Source of the DNA: Limonium bicolor
Lineage: Eukaryota; Streptophyta; Magnoliopsida; Caryophyllales; Plumbaginaceae
DNA: 64,000 nt
NCBI GenBank assembly: GCA_023374045.1
Contig: CM041780.1
Coordinates: 171,922,085 to 171,986,084 of the forward strand
Direction: 5' to 3'
Position numbers and translations under genes: made by a program. Positions 36,901 through 45,450 of the stretch are shown one piece after another (within the stretch, counting starts at the first letter, position 1; every line of letters starts with the position of its first letter). The notes below the pieces were generated by a model, which was given only the letters and a program-made list of their open reading frames with translations, ran no database searches and was not told where the DNA came from.

Positions 36901-39827
36901 AGAGTTATGTGAAAAGGGGAGTTTGACTCAGAAGAGAAAGGAGGGGAGTGATTAAAGGAAAGTAGGGAGTTTAGGCAATTATCCTTTAACGTTTGAATAA
37001 TTCCCTTTATATGTTTGAACTGTTAGACAGTAATCTTTTACGTTTGAATAGTTTCCTGTTATTTTGAATAGTTTCCTGTTATGTTTTTGATAATTACCTT
37101 TTTATGTTTGAACAGTCATATTAGATGTGGGGGGGAGTTAGGCTATAGCGCCTATTAACAAAGTAGACAGGAAGGGTAGAGGGTCATGGAATGACTTGAG
37201 GGTGTTGTGGTGCAAGTGTTTGAAATGTCTTGATGGTTAATGAAAAGTAGTACCATTGTTCCGGTGTGAATTATCCCTCTCTAGTTTATCTTTCCTAGAC
37301 TTTTTCCTATATCCTTTCTTTCATATTTCTATTGTTCCTTCCGTGCTTCCTTCTCCGATTTAACTCTCTAACAGCGTTGTGCATGTATTTTCAAAGAATG
37401 AGATAAGAAGTGGAAGGCCAAACCTAAATTTTGAACTCCACCATATTAAGCATGTGTTATATGAAAACTTAGTATCCAGAGTATAATTGTTTGATGTCTT
37501 CTATCTTTCCTCTCATGCTCTTTTGAGCTCCATAATTAAAGAGTCGATGATTGGGATTTTGATGGCTAAGAAGACCAAAGCGAGGGGAAAAAGTAGAAAA
37601 AGTATAAGATGAATGCCTTATTGCTTACCTTTTTCTCATTCAAAAGCTTAATTTGAGCAAGCTTACCTTTGCATGGATGTGGAAATACAGATGCTTTATC
37701 TTTAGTTTGTTGGGGTAACTCTGTCAGAAGGATGTTGAAATGTAGATATCGGTTCTTGGGTTAGATCATTGATTATTTTTTTTAATTATGGTAACGGATC
37801 AGAGGGTGGTTTTTCATAGAAACAAAACATGATTTGCTTATATATTGCTTGCAGGAGAAGTTGTTATCTAGTAAAAGAACAGAATCCTCTCTTGGGAAGA
37901 AGTTGAAGAATGATATGCTTCCTGAAATTGAAAAAGTACACAAGGTGCTTTTTTAAGAATCCTATAAAATTGTATCTTTAATTTGTTTACTTTGTTCTAT
38001 GTATGGCTTTACATAAATTGATAGACCAAGTATTTGCAGTCTGATGTATTGTGAGTGTTGCCTGCTCGCTTGTAGTACTTGACTTGAGTTCTCTATCTAG
38101 TGATGCTTGTGGTCTCTGAACTAATCTCTGTTGATACTCATTCACAGAGAAAAGAAAGGTTGCTTAAAAAGCAACAGAGAGAAGCTCTTCTTCTTGATAA
38201 CTTTGGGACAATGGATGGACTGATTGCTGGGCGCTCACTTCGTGATAGAAAACGTGTAACATACACATTTGGTGAGTGGGGTTTTTATAATTGTGCTTAA
38301 TTTCATATCCTGAAATTAAGAATGCCCTTCCTTCAGTCCTGCCCTTGCTTGAGGAAGGACATGCTACTACAGAATTGCATATGCATTCATTTACTGTCCC
38401 CTTCACTTGTGTTTGCGAAGTTGTTTCTGAAGGTTTGTGCTTACTGTAGATCCTGGATTCAGTAATCCTGTCACTTGTTTTTTTTCTTTCTTTCTACCAA
38501 ATATGGGCTTGCCGCGGTTTCTGAATTTCTGACCCCATGTATTAATATATGTTGCAGATGACTATGACCGTTCAATTAATGAGGCTATAAAGATTACAAA
38601 GTATGTGCTCTATTCAACATACTTCAATCTGATGTACTCCTGTTGTTTGACTCCAAGTTTATTTGTTGATAATCTATTGTCTATGATTGCACCCGTGTGA
38701 CCTCCCCTCTCTTTAGGGAGAAGCAGCCATCTGCAGAAGGTAACAATATTAAAGGTGAAGGGATGACGAGCTGTGATACTTCAGCTAATGGTGCATGGCA
38801 TGAACCTTCTAATGGCTCTCAGGAGAATGTCTCTTTTCGCCCACTCTCACTCTCAGATCAAGATGTGTGAATGAAGAAAATGAGTCTCAGCACTCTTTGG
38901 ATCGAAGGTAGGTACCGGGTTCTATTCCTTTTCTTCATTCCTTTACAATTTTGAGTATCTTCTTTGTAGTGCTAATTCGATTGTACTCGTACATCTTAGC
39001 AATAGGAGGCGGCGAAGACCAGGAAGATACTCAGAGGAAGAGTTAATCGAGGCAGTATCTGATGATGATGATGAGGGGGATAGTGATTATTTCAATAGCG
39101 ATGAGGAGATAGTGGGAGAAATTGTCTATGATGAGGAATATCTGAGGAAAAGAAAGCGGAAAAAAAAGGTATGTAGCAGCTCTGAAGCAGAAGGAGATGA
39201 AGAGTATAAGTGGAGTGATGAGAATGAAGAGGAGGGTGATGACGGGGAAGATGAGGAGGAATCATTTAGCATGAGTGATGAGGAGGATAGTGATGGACAT
39301 CTTCGCCGAAAGAGGTTCAGGAACCTTCCGGGCGTACTAGGGGGAAAACGGAAACCAAGGTACGTTCTGTGGCTGACCTACAATCAGGGTTAAGACGGAG
39401 TAACAGGTCAACAAGGAACCGTATAAATTATCAGCAATATGAGCTCTCAGAATCTGATCAGGAATCATCAAAACCAAAGGGACCAGCTTCGAGACATGAA
39501 TCCGGAAGCCATTCAGATGCTAGTGAAAATGAGGAGTATTTGATTGATAGTGAAAATGAAAAGGAGGAAGTTTCATCTGCTGAAGACATGGGGGAGGATG
39601 AGGAAGCGAGGGTTGATGTACCAGTGGCGGGTGAAGATGGTTGTCGTAGTGCAGGGGAGAAAGAGGAAGGACATATGGAACCCGATGAATCGAATAGTAT
39701 GAATGTAGTTGGAGTTGGGAGGGAGAGGCATTTTCTTGACCTCAATGAGATGGCACCAGGGTCTGGTTTTGATGATGGACCTAGTGCTACGACGAAGGAT
39801 GAAGAAGAAGATAATAAGGGTGGTTAA
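24497..39827 (+). CDS. DDR4: DDT-domain chromatin protein, DDR4-like (12 exons, four frame breaks)
   Basis: Exons: 24497-24997, 25110-25221, 31100-31186, 31283-31320, 31396-31477, 31856-31961, 32159-32315, 37855-37944, 38148-38271, 38558-38600, 38717-38907, 39000-39827. All introns are GT-AG. The product has a polar N-terminus with RRERPSRACTVRSKLY, a DDT domain from exon 1 into exon 5 (MWELASILNFLN ... FSAEELESAL ... DWWPW ... LKALCDIRV), a WHIM/WSD-like block (SHGISYW, YEDDPVVGHRLYREIR), and a long acidic and basic C-terminal tail. In Arabidopsis DDR4 is an accessory subunit of ISWI (CHR11/CHR17) remodelling complexes; the same nuclear role is inferred here. Frame breaks lie at about 25176-25190 (exon 2), 31926-31933 (exon 6), 38867-38872 (exon 11) and 39333-39338 (exon 12). 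Each can be explained by loss of one or two bases in short runs, so the gene is either recently broken or misassembled. Introns 2 and 7 are 5.9 and 5.5 kb and filled with transposons. Confidence 0.85.
25110..25221 (+). CDS. DDR4: DDR4-like exon 2 (frame break)
   Basis: The acceptor TTTTAG precedes VFRDVLKITIEFSAEELESAL. The end should read TLGDIHIPLLK but is out of frame: the exon is 112 nt where a multiple of three is needed. The break is within ATCCCAACAACAACAC. Loss of one C and one A from CCCC and AAA would explain it. Confidence 0.8.
25222..26970. other. Intron 2, first part
   Basis: No gene is seen. The only structure is a direct duplication of about 88 bp (26303-26391 and 26407-26494), sharing GTGCACTTTCATA and CATGCCTATGG. 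Confidence 0.5.
26971..27100 (+). repeat. Diverged duplicate of the exon 3 acceptor region
   Basis: This matches 30992-31125 over about 130 bp: TGATTGAGTGAG, CTTTAGAAAT, CTTATGGCTTGC, a T-run, AAATTTTGAA and then TGTGACCA-AATGGC of exon 3. The reading frame of exon 3 is lost (ATTTATTTATTG replaces the first codons). Confidence 0.7.
27107..27131 (+). repeat. Run of 25 G
   Basis: An uninterrupted G homopolymer follows the exon 3 duplicate in intron 2. Its length is likely unreliable in assembly. It can form G-quadruplexes. Confidence 0.85.
28272..29201. mobile_element. Non-autonomous hAT-like element in intron 2
   Basis: This 930-bp AT-rich element is flanked by the perfect 8-bp duplication GTTGCACA (28264-28271, 29202-29209), the hallmark of hAT transposons. 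Termini are CTATGATGCAC and its imperfect inverse GTGCAACCTAG, with subterminal GGGTAC/GTACCC repeats (GTACCCGTCCCCGTA near the right end). No transposase ORF. Confidence 0.8.
29210..30745. other. Transposon-derived intron sequence, unresolved
   Basis: This lies between the hAT-like element and a gypsy 3' end and is probably the internal part of the latter. ORFs of about 80-115 codons occur on both strands (for example minus 29274-29597 and minus 30001-30351) without recognisable domains. No 5' LTR matching 30781-30990 was found. Confidence 0.35.
30746..30990 (+). mobile_element. 3' end of a short gypsy element in intron 2
   Basis: The hairpin ACCTT-GAGAAC-AAGGT (30746-30761) is followed by the purine tract GATAGTGGGGGGG and an LTR from 30781 (TGTCAAAACACG) to 30990 (GTTCAACA), 210 bp. 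It ends about 110 bp before exon 3. The 5' LTR is not seen, so the element is truncated or its start is too diverged. Confidence 0.6.
31100..31186 (+). CDS. DDR4: DDR4-like exon 3
   Basis: This encodes AIPPVTRMACGRETWV then TVLCRKLRDWWPW, the core of the DDT domain. It is in phase 0 at both ends. A diverged copy of the acceptor and first part of this exon exists at 26971-27100. Confidence 0.85.
31283..31320 (+). CDS. DDR4: DDR4-like exon 4
   Basis: This 38-nt exon encodes VADGEVPVVTAQ plus two bases of the next codon. Splice sites are TTCAG and GTAAGT. Confidence 0.8.
31396..31477 (+). CDS. DDR4: DDR4-like exon 5
   Basis: This encodes DELDHYKSLEPSVRVVIL then KALCDIRVQ, the C-terminal helices of the DDT domain. 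Acceptor CTCAG, donor GTATCA. Confidence 0.85.
31856..31961 (+). CDS. DDR4: DDR4-like exon 6 (frame break)
   Basis: This encodes QDDIRSFIDDSMKHGAVLSH then FVKNK. It should continue as GGDSHGISYW but needs one more base; AACAAATTGG would be in frame as AACAAAATTGG. The exon is 106 nt where 107 is required for correct phase with exon 7. Confidence 0.82.
31962..32158 (+). other. Intron 6
   Basis: A short GT-AG intron between exons 6 and 7 with no other structure. Confidence 0.7.
32159..32315 (+). CDS. DDR4: DDR4-like exon 7
   Basis: This encodes YEDDPVVGHRLYREIRMVVA followed by a basic helix and ending FDEFQDVS. It carries the block that follows DDT in this family. Donor GTAAGT opens the 5.5-kb intron 7. 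Confidence 0.85.
32551..32786. repeat. 130-bp tandem duplication in B's 5' LTR
   Basis: The block GAGGGAAAAGTGAG through GGGGCAAT occurs at 32551-32657 and again at 32681-32786. The 3' LTR has one copy, which explains the length difference between the two LTRs. Confidence 0.75.
32817..34835 (-). mobile_element. Short gypsy element b2 nested in B's LTR
   Basis: This complete 2019-bp element is flanked by the perfect duplication GCTTT (32812-32816, 34836-34840). LTRs are 32817-32997 (181 bp) and 34654-34835 (182 bp), with termini TGTTAGG and CCTATCA on the minus strand. The minus-strand primer site GGTATCAGAGC is at 34650-34640. The polypurine tract TTAGGGGGAAG is preceded by the hairpin AACCTT-GAAGAC-AAGGTT (33032-33015). 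Only a gag-like fragment is encoded. It inserted into B after B was in place. Confidence 0.88.
34322..34552 (-). pseudogene. gag-like fragment of b2
   Basis: The minus strand reads MGEDPQGWLSEIQSYFTSTT then a Trp-rich stretch with WMDGVAFEWFQWLW and SWSDFQGFLLARF. GEDPxxWL and WxxFxxxLLxRF are typical of the plant gypsy gag (retrotrans_gag) domain. It has no nucleocapsid or pol. Confidence 0.65.
34994..35265 (+). pseudogene. gag-like fragment of element B, frameshifted
   Basis: From ATG 34994: MESVHTCKPSIFSGEDPRSW then LYKAEYFTVNSIPDFV and a stop. The next frame continues FEAAGEYLEGEAFSWFEGVW and LPWVDFQKLLLERFGK. Together these match the gag capsid domain, broken near 35100. Same family of domain as in b2. 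Confidence 0.65.
36888..37854 (+). other. Intron 7, last part
   Basis: No gene is seen. A short minisatellite of TTTGAATAGTTTCC-type units lies at about 36990-37110. The rest is AT-rich intron leading to the exon 8 acceptor. Confidence 0.5.
37855..37944 (+). CDS. DDR4: DDR4-like exon 8
   Basis: Thirty codons: EKLLSSKRTESSLGKKLKND then MLPEIEKVHK. In frame, acceptor TTGCAG, donor AAG|GTGCTT. Confidence 0.82.
38148..38271 (+). CDS. DDR4: DDR4-like exon 9
   Basis: This encodes RKERLLKKQQREALLLDNF then GTMDGLIAGRSLRDRKRV and TYTF. It is a basic helix and a conserved GRSLRDRKRVTYTFDDYD block completed in exon 10. Confidence 0.85.
38558..38600 (+). CDS. DDR4: DDR4-like exon 10
   Basis: This 43-nt exon encodes DDYDRSINEAIKITK across its junctions. 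Acceptor TTGCAG, donor GTATGT. Confidence 0.8.
38717..38907 (+). CDS. DDR4: DDR4-like exon 11 (frame break)
   Basis: This encodes a polar stretch (EKQPSAEGNNIKGEG ... SLSDQDV) and then hits TGA at 38868. One extra base (GTGGTG for GTGTG) restores NEENESQHSLDR and correct phase with exon 12. Confidence 0.75.
39000..39827 (+). CDS. DDR4: DDR4-like exon 12 (frame break) and stop
   Basis: An Arg cluster (NRRRRRPGRYSEEELIEAVS) is followed by long Asp/Glu-rich stretches and a KRKRKKK patch. Near 39333 the frame slips: adding one C to CCGGGCGT restores TRGKTETKVRSVADLQSG and the 150-codon end (LDLNEMAPGSGF ... NKGG, TAA at 39825-39827). The LDLNE motif resembles an EAR repression motif of the LxLxL type. 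Confidence 0.82.
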
Positions 39828-40440
39828 AAGTGATGGTTGTGTTTTTTTATTTTCTCCAGGTCAGTTGGAGGGTATGGAAAGAGCTATTCTCTGGTCTTCT
39901 TTTTTAGGCCGAGCTAGTAATACCTCAAAAGAAAAGTTGCATAATTGTGGCCTCAAGCATCGTATAACGAGGGAAGGTAATGGAGGATATGGGATTATTC
40001 CCTTGTACTACTGAATGAATCTTGATGTATGATTAGGGAAAAGAAGTTGGTGCTGGAACGGGAATGTGTAGATCAGTTATGATTTCTATTTTTATAAGTT
40101 ATTAGGATCTGATAGAAACCAGCTATTACTCTATTCGAGCTTAATAGAAGAATTATCAGAAGGATGTTGTGTCTCTAGTGTTAGAGTTGGATTGTATTCA
40201 GCTTTTCAACTGAAATATGTAATGTTGTAGTATATAGTTGGGTGGCTGTGGCTGTGGCTGTGGCACCGAACATGATCCAGTGAGGGAGGTCACTATTCTC
40301 CTCATTGTGACTTTTTTCTTTTTTGAGGCAAATGCCGGTATCAGGTTGTTGTTGTGGCATTTTCGTAGATGAACAGATATGTATACTTCATGTTGTAAAC
40401 AGAAACGCCATCCCCGTTTCAATGTCTATCTGTTGTCATC
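39828..40440 (+). other. 3' UTR and downstream of the DDR4-like gene
   Basis: Non-coding sequence after TAA. It includes a GTGGCTGTG trinucleotide-like run at 40243-40263. The polyadenylation site is not identifiable with confidence. Confidence 0.4.
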
Positions 40441-40850
40441 TCCGTAGTTAATTTCTCTCTGGTTGAAATCCTCATCTGCTTCTGTATAGTCAGTGGTCCG
40501 TTTGCCTTCTCCCAGTCTTTCAGAAAACGCACACACCTATACTCTCTCTCTCATTAAAATATAAGCAGATTCTAAACGTTTTAAGGAAAAAGTTTAAAAT
40601 ATTTAGTGTAATTTATATTTTTGTGTGAACAAAACAACGTATGCTGTTTGTATAAAAAAGAAAAGTACAAAGACATCAAAAATGACTTGTATTTTCAGTG
40701 TAATTCTCAATTTCTAAAATAACTTCGATTTCAATAGGAGGGAGTATAAGAATGACTAATTATTGTGGTAGAGAAGAAGTGGGTAGGGATGACAATTAGT
40801 TATCACCCCATCCATCCCCCGATTAAAAAATTTCACCCGAACTCGACTCA
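40441..40850. other. Intergenic DNA with a MITE end
   Basis: No gene. AATAGGAGGGAGTAT at 40734-40748 is the right terminus of a Stowaway-type element; its left end was not found. The final 60 bp before element D are rich in CACCC and CATCC. Confidence 0.4.
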
Positions 40851-40917
40851 TGTTAGCAATGTTTTGATATTAGTAAGAGTTTGGAGGGTATATTTGAGGG
40901 GAAATACATTAAGATAT

Positions 40918-41024
40918 TACTCCCTCCGTCCCATTGACCGATTTACTAGAACTGTCACTCGAACTATAAAAATGTTGGATTGAGGTTGTATTATTTATTT
41001 GTTAAGAGTGGAAATAGAGGTACT
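40918..41024. mobile_element. Stowaway-like MITE in D's 5' LTR
   Basis: Compared with the 3' LTR of D, about 105 bp is inserted at a TA between AAGATATTA and TAAA. The insert starts CTCCCTCCGTCCCATTG, a standard Stowaway-type terminus; its right end (GAGGTACTTA) is decayed. Confidence 0.6.
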
Positions 41025-41318
41025 TATAAATAGAAGGGATTAGGGGGATTGGGAGAGGGGGAATGTCATTTACTTGGTTGCTTGGGTAACTTGCCTTTTA
41101 GGCAGATTAGTTACATCTCTCGGCATAGAGGGCCCCTTTTGGGGATTTACTTTACAATAATAGTTTGGTTTTTCTTGGTTCTTTCCCTGTCTCTCTTTCC
41201 AATTTCTAACTCTAACTGTACACCCCCTACCGCTAATCCAATCATTATCCCCTAAACTGTCTCATTTACTAACACAAAGCAGCGGAATTTACTTACAAAC
41301 GGTGGGTGATACAATGCC

Positions 41319-41340
41319 GTTAGTCACCCACGTGACTAAC
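41319..41340 (-). other. Conserved hairpin near LTR 3' end, element C
   Basis: The arms GTTAGTCAC and GTGACTAAC pair perfectly. Relative to element A, both members of one base pair have changed (C-G to U-A). The right-LTR copy (54777-54798) is partly decayed. Confidence 0.65.
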
Positions 41341-43163
41341 AAGGCCAAATCCAAATACAAATCTACTATGGGTCGGATGAACTTGAATATACCGAGTGCT
41401 CAATTCCAAACAATACATTCCATATCTTAATCAAATCATGATACAATCCAAATGCAACTTCAATTCAACACTATACCGAGTCTCTACAATTCTCAAGTTT
41501 GCCGATAACAATTCGGGCTTACAAATCAACGTTACAAATAAATACAACATTCCTTAACCAACTACCCATGCTTATACAGCAGCCCCATCTTACACTCTCG
41601 GACGGTGATCGGCTTCAAAGTACCTGTAAAGTAAAAATAGCTCCCAAGGGGCTCAGCGAATTTGCTGGTATGAAATTCGCATACCACGCGTGCTAACGGG
41701 GGTACGCCGACTACTTTGTCGAGAACATGAGATTCATTTTAATTCATTCATCATGCAGGATAGCAATACATTGAATATGTACACTAGCACAAGCATTCAA
41801 CATTCAATCAAGGAATATAATTCCTAACTAACACATCAACGTTGTTAGTTCATATTAACTTACTCTTAGGCCTTGAGGGTTTCTATCTCACTATGCCTTA
41901 GTCGCTTACTCATTACCTTACCCATTGTCTTGGGCTATTCTTACTCAACTCTCTTATTCTCAACCTCAGTCTCAAATTCTCAAATCTCTCAAGTTTCAAC
42001 TCAATTGTCAATTCTCAAATCTTAAGTTCTCAAAGGAATATCTTTAAAGTCATTACCCTTGACCTTCGGGCAGAGTCATACACAAGACCACCACCGGGCT
42101 TTCAAATACAAGTCTTACTTCCCCCCCGATTTCGACCCTACTCTAGGTCTAGCATGGTGGGAAGGTTCGACTATCAAACAGAACTATACACTTAGCTCCT
42201 CAAATTCTCAAACGTCCGTTTCTCTACATGACTACTCAAATTCCTAACACTCCTCTCTCGGAGTTATTTCATAATCTCATAGATTAGCCTAGAAGTATCT
42301 CTCTCGATATCATCTATTAGCTTAGAGAATTTCTCAATGTCTAGTATTCTCAGATTTAAGGTTTTACCCAACTTATCGAATACCTTTATGTTTGGGACAT
42401 TTTCTCAAATTAGGTCGGATCCTCATATTGTGGATCGACTATCTCTAAAGGAGATTGATGGTCCTTTATATGTATTTTACTTTTCTCTTGAGTTCTTCTT
42501 AGAACTATCATCATCCTCTAAGTAGAGGTTTACCATATCTTCCCTCTCTTGTTTGTATTCGTGGATTATTTCAACTCGGTGCTCTAACCGTTACGGGAGT
42601 TTACAAATCCCGTACAACTCTCTCACGTTCTAGTGAGTTCATAGGTTGCATTATCGTTTCTTGGTTCGATAGTTTTCGTATGTTTCTACGTTTTCGTTAT
42701 TTCGAGAAACGACTCTTTCTACGAGTCACTAACCAACCGTTATACGACTATGAGTCGGTCTATAACGCTAAGTTAGACCGCGTAATCATACAAGGGAGGT
42801 TAATTCACACAACATGCATCAAGATATACGATCAAGCAATAGAACATTTTTCATGTTTTTATCTTGATTAAGTCGGCACACAAGCACACAAGCACACAAA
42901 TCAATGTAGCCACGTTAGCATACAGGGCATGAGAAAATCATACCTTACACCATGGGTTAACTTTACCGTGTCCTTACGTTCCTCGGGTCTTACTCTTGAA
43001 TCACTGATCACATATCAAGTGGTTCTATTAATATCAAGATATTACGGTATGTAACTACTCTTACTCCCGTATTTACCCTATTATCCCTTTAATCTTAGGT
43101 TCTTAGAGGCATATTCTTCTTACCATAATTACCCTATCAATGGCTTACTACTAATGCCATTTT

Positions 43164-43325
43164 TTACCCGACCTACCTTGCCAAGGTCGGTCGCAAGGTC
43201 GGTCGGAGTCAGTAGGTTACGGTTTTAACAAAATTTCAGTCCGACCGACCTTACCAAGGTTGATCTTAAGGTCGGTCGAAGTTAGAAGACTTCCGGATTT
43301 GAAAATTTTAGCCCGCCGACCTGTC
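43164..43325. repeat. Palindromic array in C left LTR (broken by E)
   Basis: Units contain ACCGACCTTACCAAGGT with further AAGGTCGGTCG arms. The array resumes at about 47610 after LTR E. The intact counterpart is 56617-56865. Confidence 0.8.
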
Positions 43326-43436
43326 TATAACACCCCTACCGCTACCATACCGCTAATACCATCATACCGTCCATCTCCTTATACATCCATACTCACGCAG
43401 CGGATACATACTTACACACGGCGGGTGATACAATCC

Positions 43437-43458
43437 GTTAGCCACCCACGTGACTAAC
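43437..43458 (-). other. Conserved hairpin near LTR 3' end, LTR E
   Basis: In element sense the arms are GUUAGUCAC and GUGGCUAAC: one U.G wobble at the position that is C-G in A and U-A in C. Confidence 0.65.
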
Positions 43459-45123
43459 AAGGCTACTACTACATACAGCATCGGTCTGATGGACCGGAAT
43501 ATCCGAGTGCTACACAAATACAATCCTAACTATAATTACAACCGGGTACTACAAATTCCCATTCCACACAATACTCCATTACAATACAATATACATACTG
43601 AGTTTACTAAATTCCAAATACAAATACAATACTTCTTCCAAGTTCATACATACTCATTAAGAGTATAACATCTACCCATTCCTCACAAGCTACTTACTTT
43701 CTAAGTACAAGGTATACTCCCTTGGTACACTACTACAACAAGGCTACAACCTTATACATTTCACTACTATCTACATTTCACTCCTAGCTATCCAAACTTT
43801 GCTGTCGGTCTCTTACTGTGATCATGTCCGCTTCGGGTACCTGCACACTAAAAACGTTGCCCCTAGGGGCTCAGCTTTCGCTGCATATGACTTCCGCATA
43901 CCCCGCGTACTAGCGAGGGTACGCCGACCACTTGGTCGAATACATGCAGTTATTTTTACAATTACATACATACATACATGCTTCATACATCATACTACGA
44001 TACTACACAAGGTATACATACATACGCACAGTACAATACACACAAGGAAGACAATACAAGTCAACCAATACTTACTTACCTTCTTCCGAAATACACATAC
44101 ACAATACATAGACCATACTTACTCAATACCAATACTTGTTAGCTCCGTTTGTCCACCCGGGTTAATCGGGTGGAGATTACTCTTTTGCTCAGGGTCATTG
44201 ACTTACACCAGCTAAGACCATTACTCATACAATACTTTACTTTACTTACTACTTACTCAAGTCAAGTCGTCGGGACCTCCGGCCCGGAGACTACTCTGTC
44301 CCGCCACCGGGATTTACTTGGTTCACTAATCCAGGATGCTACCCATTTAAGGGTTTGGGCCGTGGACCAGTTTAAGAACCAGGAATCGGATCCAACCTCT
44401 TGTGTCTCCTCATCCTCATGCGTGGCCGAAACTATATCGGACTTCTACTCATTCCAATTTACTCAATACTTACGTTAGGAGTTAGGTAGTTAGGAATTAG
44501 TAGAAGTCACACATCCAAGCCACATACACAAATACATTGCTCATGTACACCTCCATACGAATACAATACAATACACAAGTACAATACAAGGTACAAACAC
44601 ACTTCATCTTCATCCATATATTTCATGAATTATACAAACTAGTGTTCAAGACTATATATCAAGAACAACCTAAAGCAAGCACAAGTAAGTGCAATATAGT
44701 CCGATTCATGCATTTATCTTATTTAGGTGATCAAATAAGCACACAAATCGGGGTAACAGGTTAGGATACAGAGCATGAAGAAATCATACCTTTCACCGTT
44801 GACTTTGGACTCACCGACTCCCTTCGGTGTTCAACTATTTGAATCCTATGACATACATAAAGTTGTATGATCAATGATCTATTATTGATCCACTTACCCT
44901 TACTTTACTACTTCCATTACATACTTACTAGTTCTTTACATTCATACTTGATTATGAAATCGTTCTTTTCTTGTTACTACTTATACTTGCTGTCTTACCA
45001 TTTTTATTCCATTAATAATGTTCTACTACATATGCATACATATATGTGTATAGGCATATATATGCATATACATGTGATTACTATAATCATATATTTATTT
45101 TTTTTTTATTTTTTTTGTTTTGA

Positions 45124-45450
45124 CTCGACCGACCTTACCCAGGGTCGAACCCAAGGTCAGTCGAAGTCAGTAAGTTTCATCGCTGGAAATTCAGACCCAA
45201 CCGACCTTGCAAGTCCGGTCCCAAGGTCGGTCCATTCCAGTGAGTTACACAACGGGAAAATTTTAGGCTGACCGACCTTGCAAGTCCGGTCCCCAAGTCG
45301 GTCCATTCCAGTAGGTTACATTACAGGAAAATTTTAGGCCGACCGACCTTGCAAGTCCGGTCCCCAAGGTCGGTCCATTCCACTAGACTTCCCGTCTTTG
45401 TATTTTAAGGCTCGACCGACCTTACAAGTTCGGTCCCAAGGTCGGTCCGG
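45124..45450. repeat. Five-unit palindromic array in LTR E
   Basis: Units of about 71 bp carry ACCGACCTTGCAAG...CAAGGTCGGTCC or close variants. It is the inverse of the array in LTR F and sits beside a T-rich run and an ATATGCATA tract. Confidence 0.85.
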
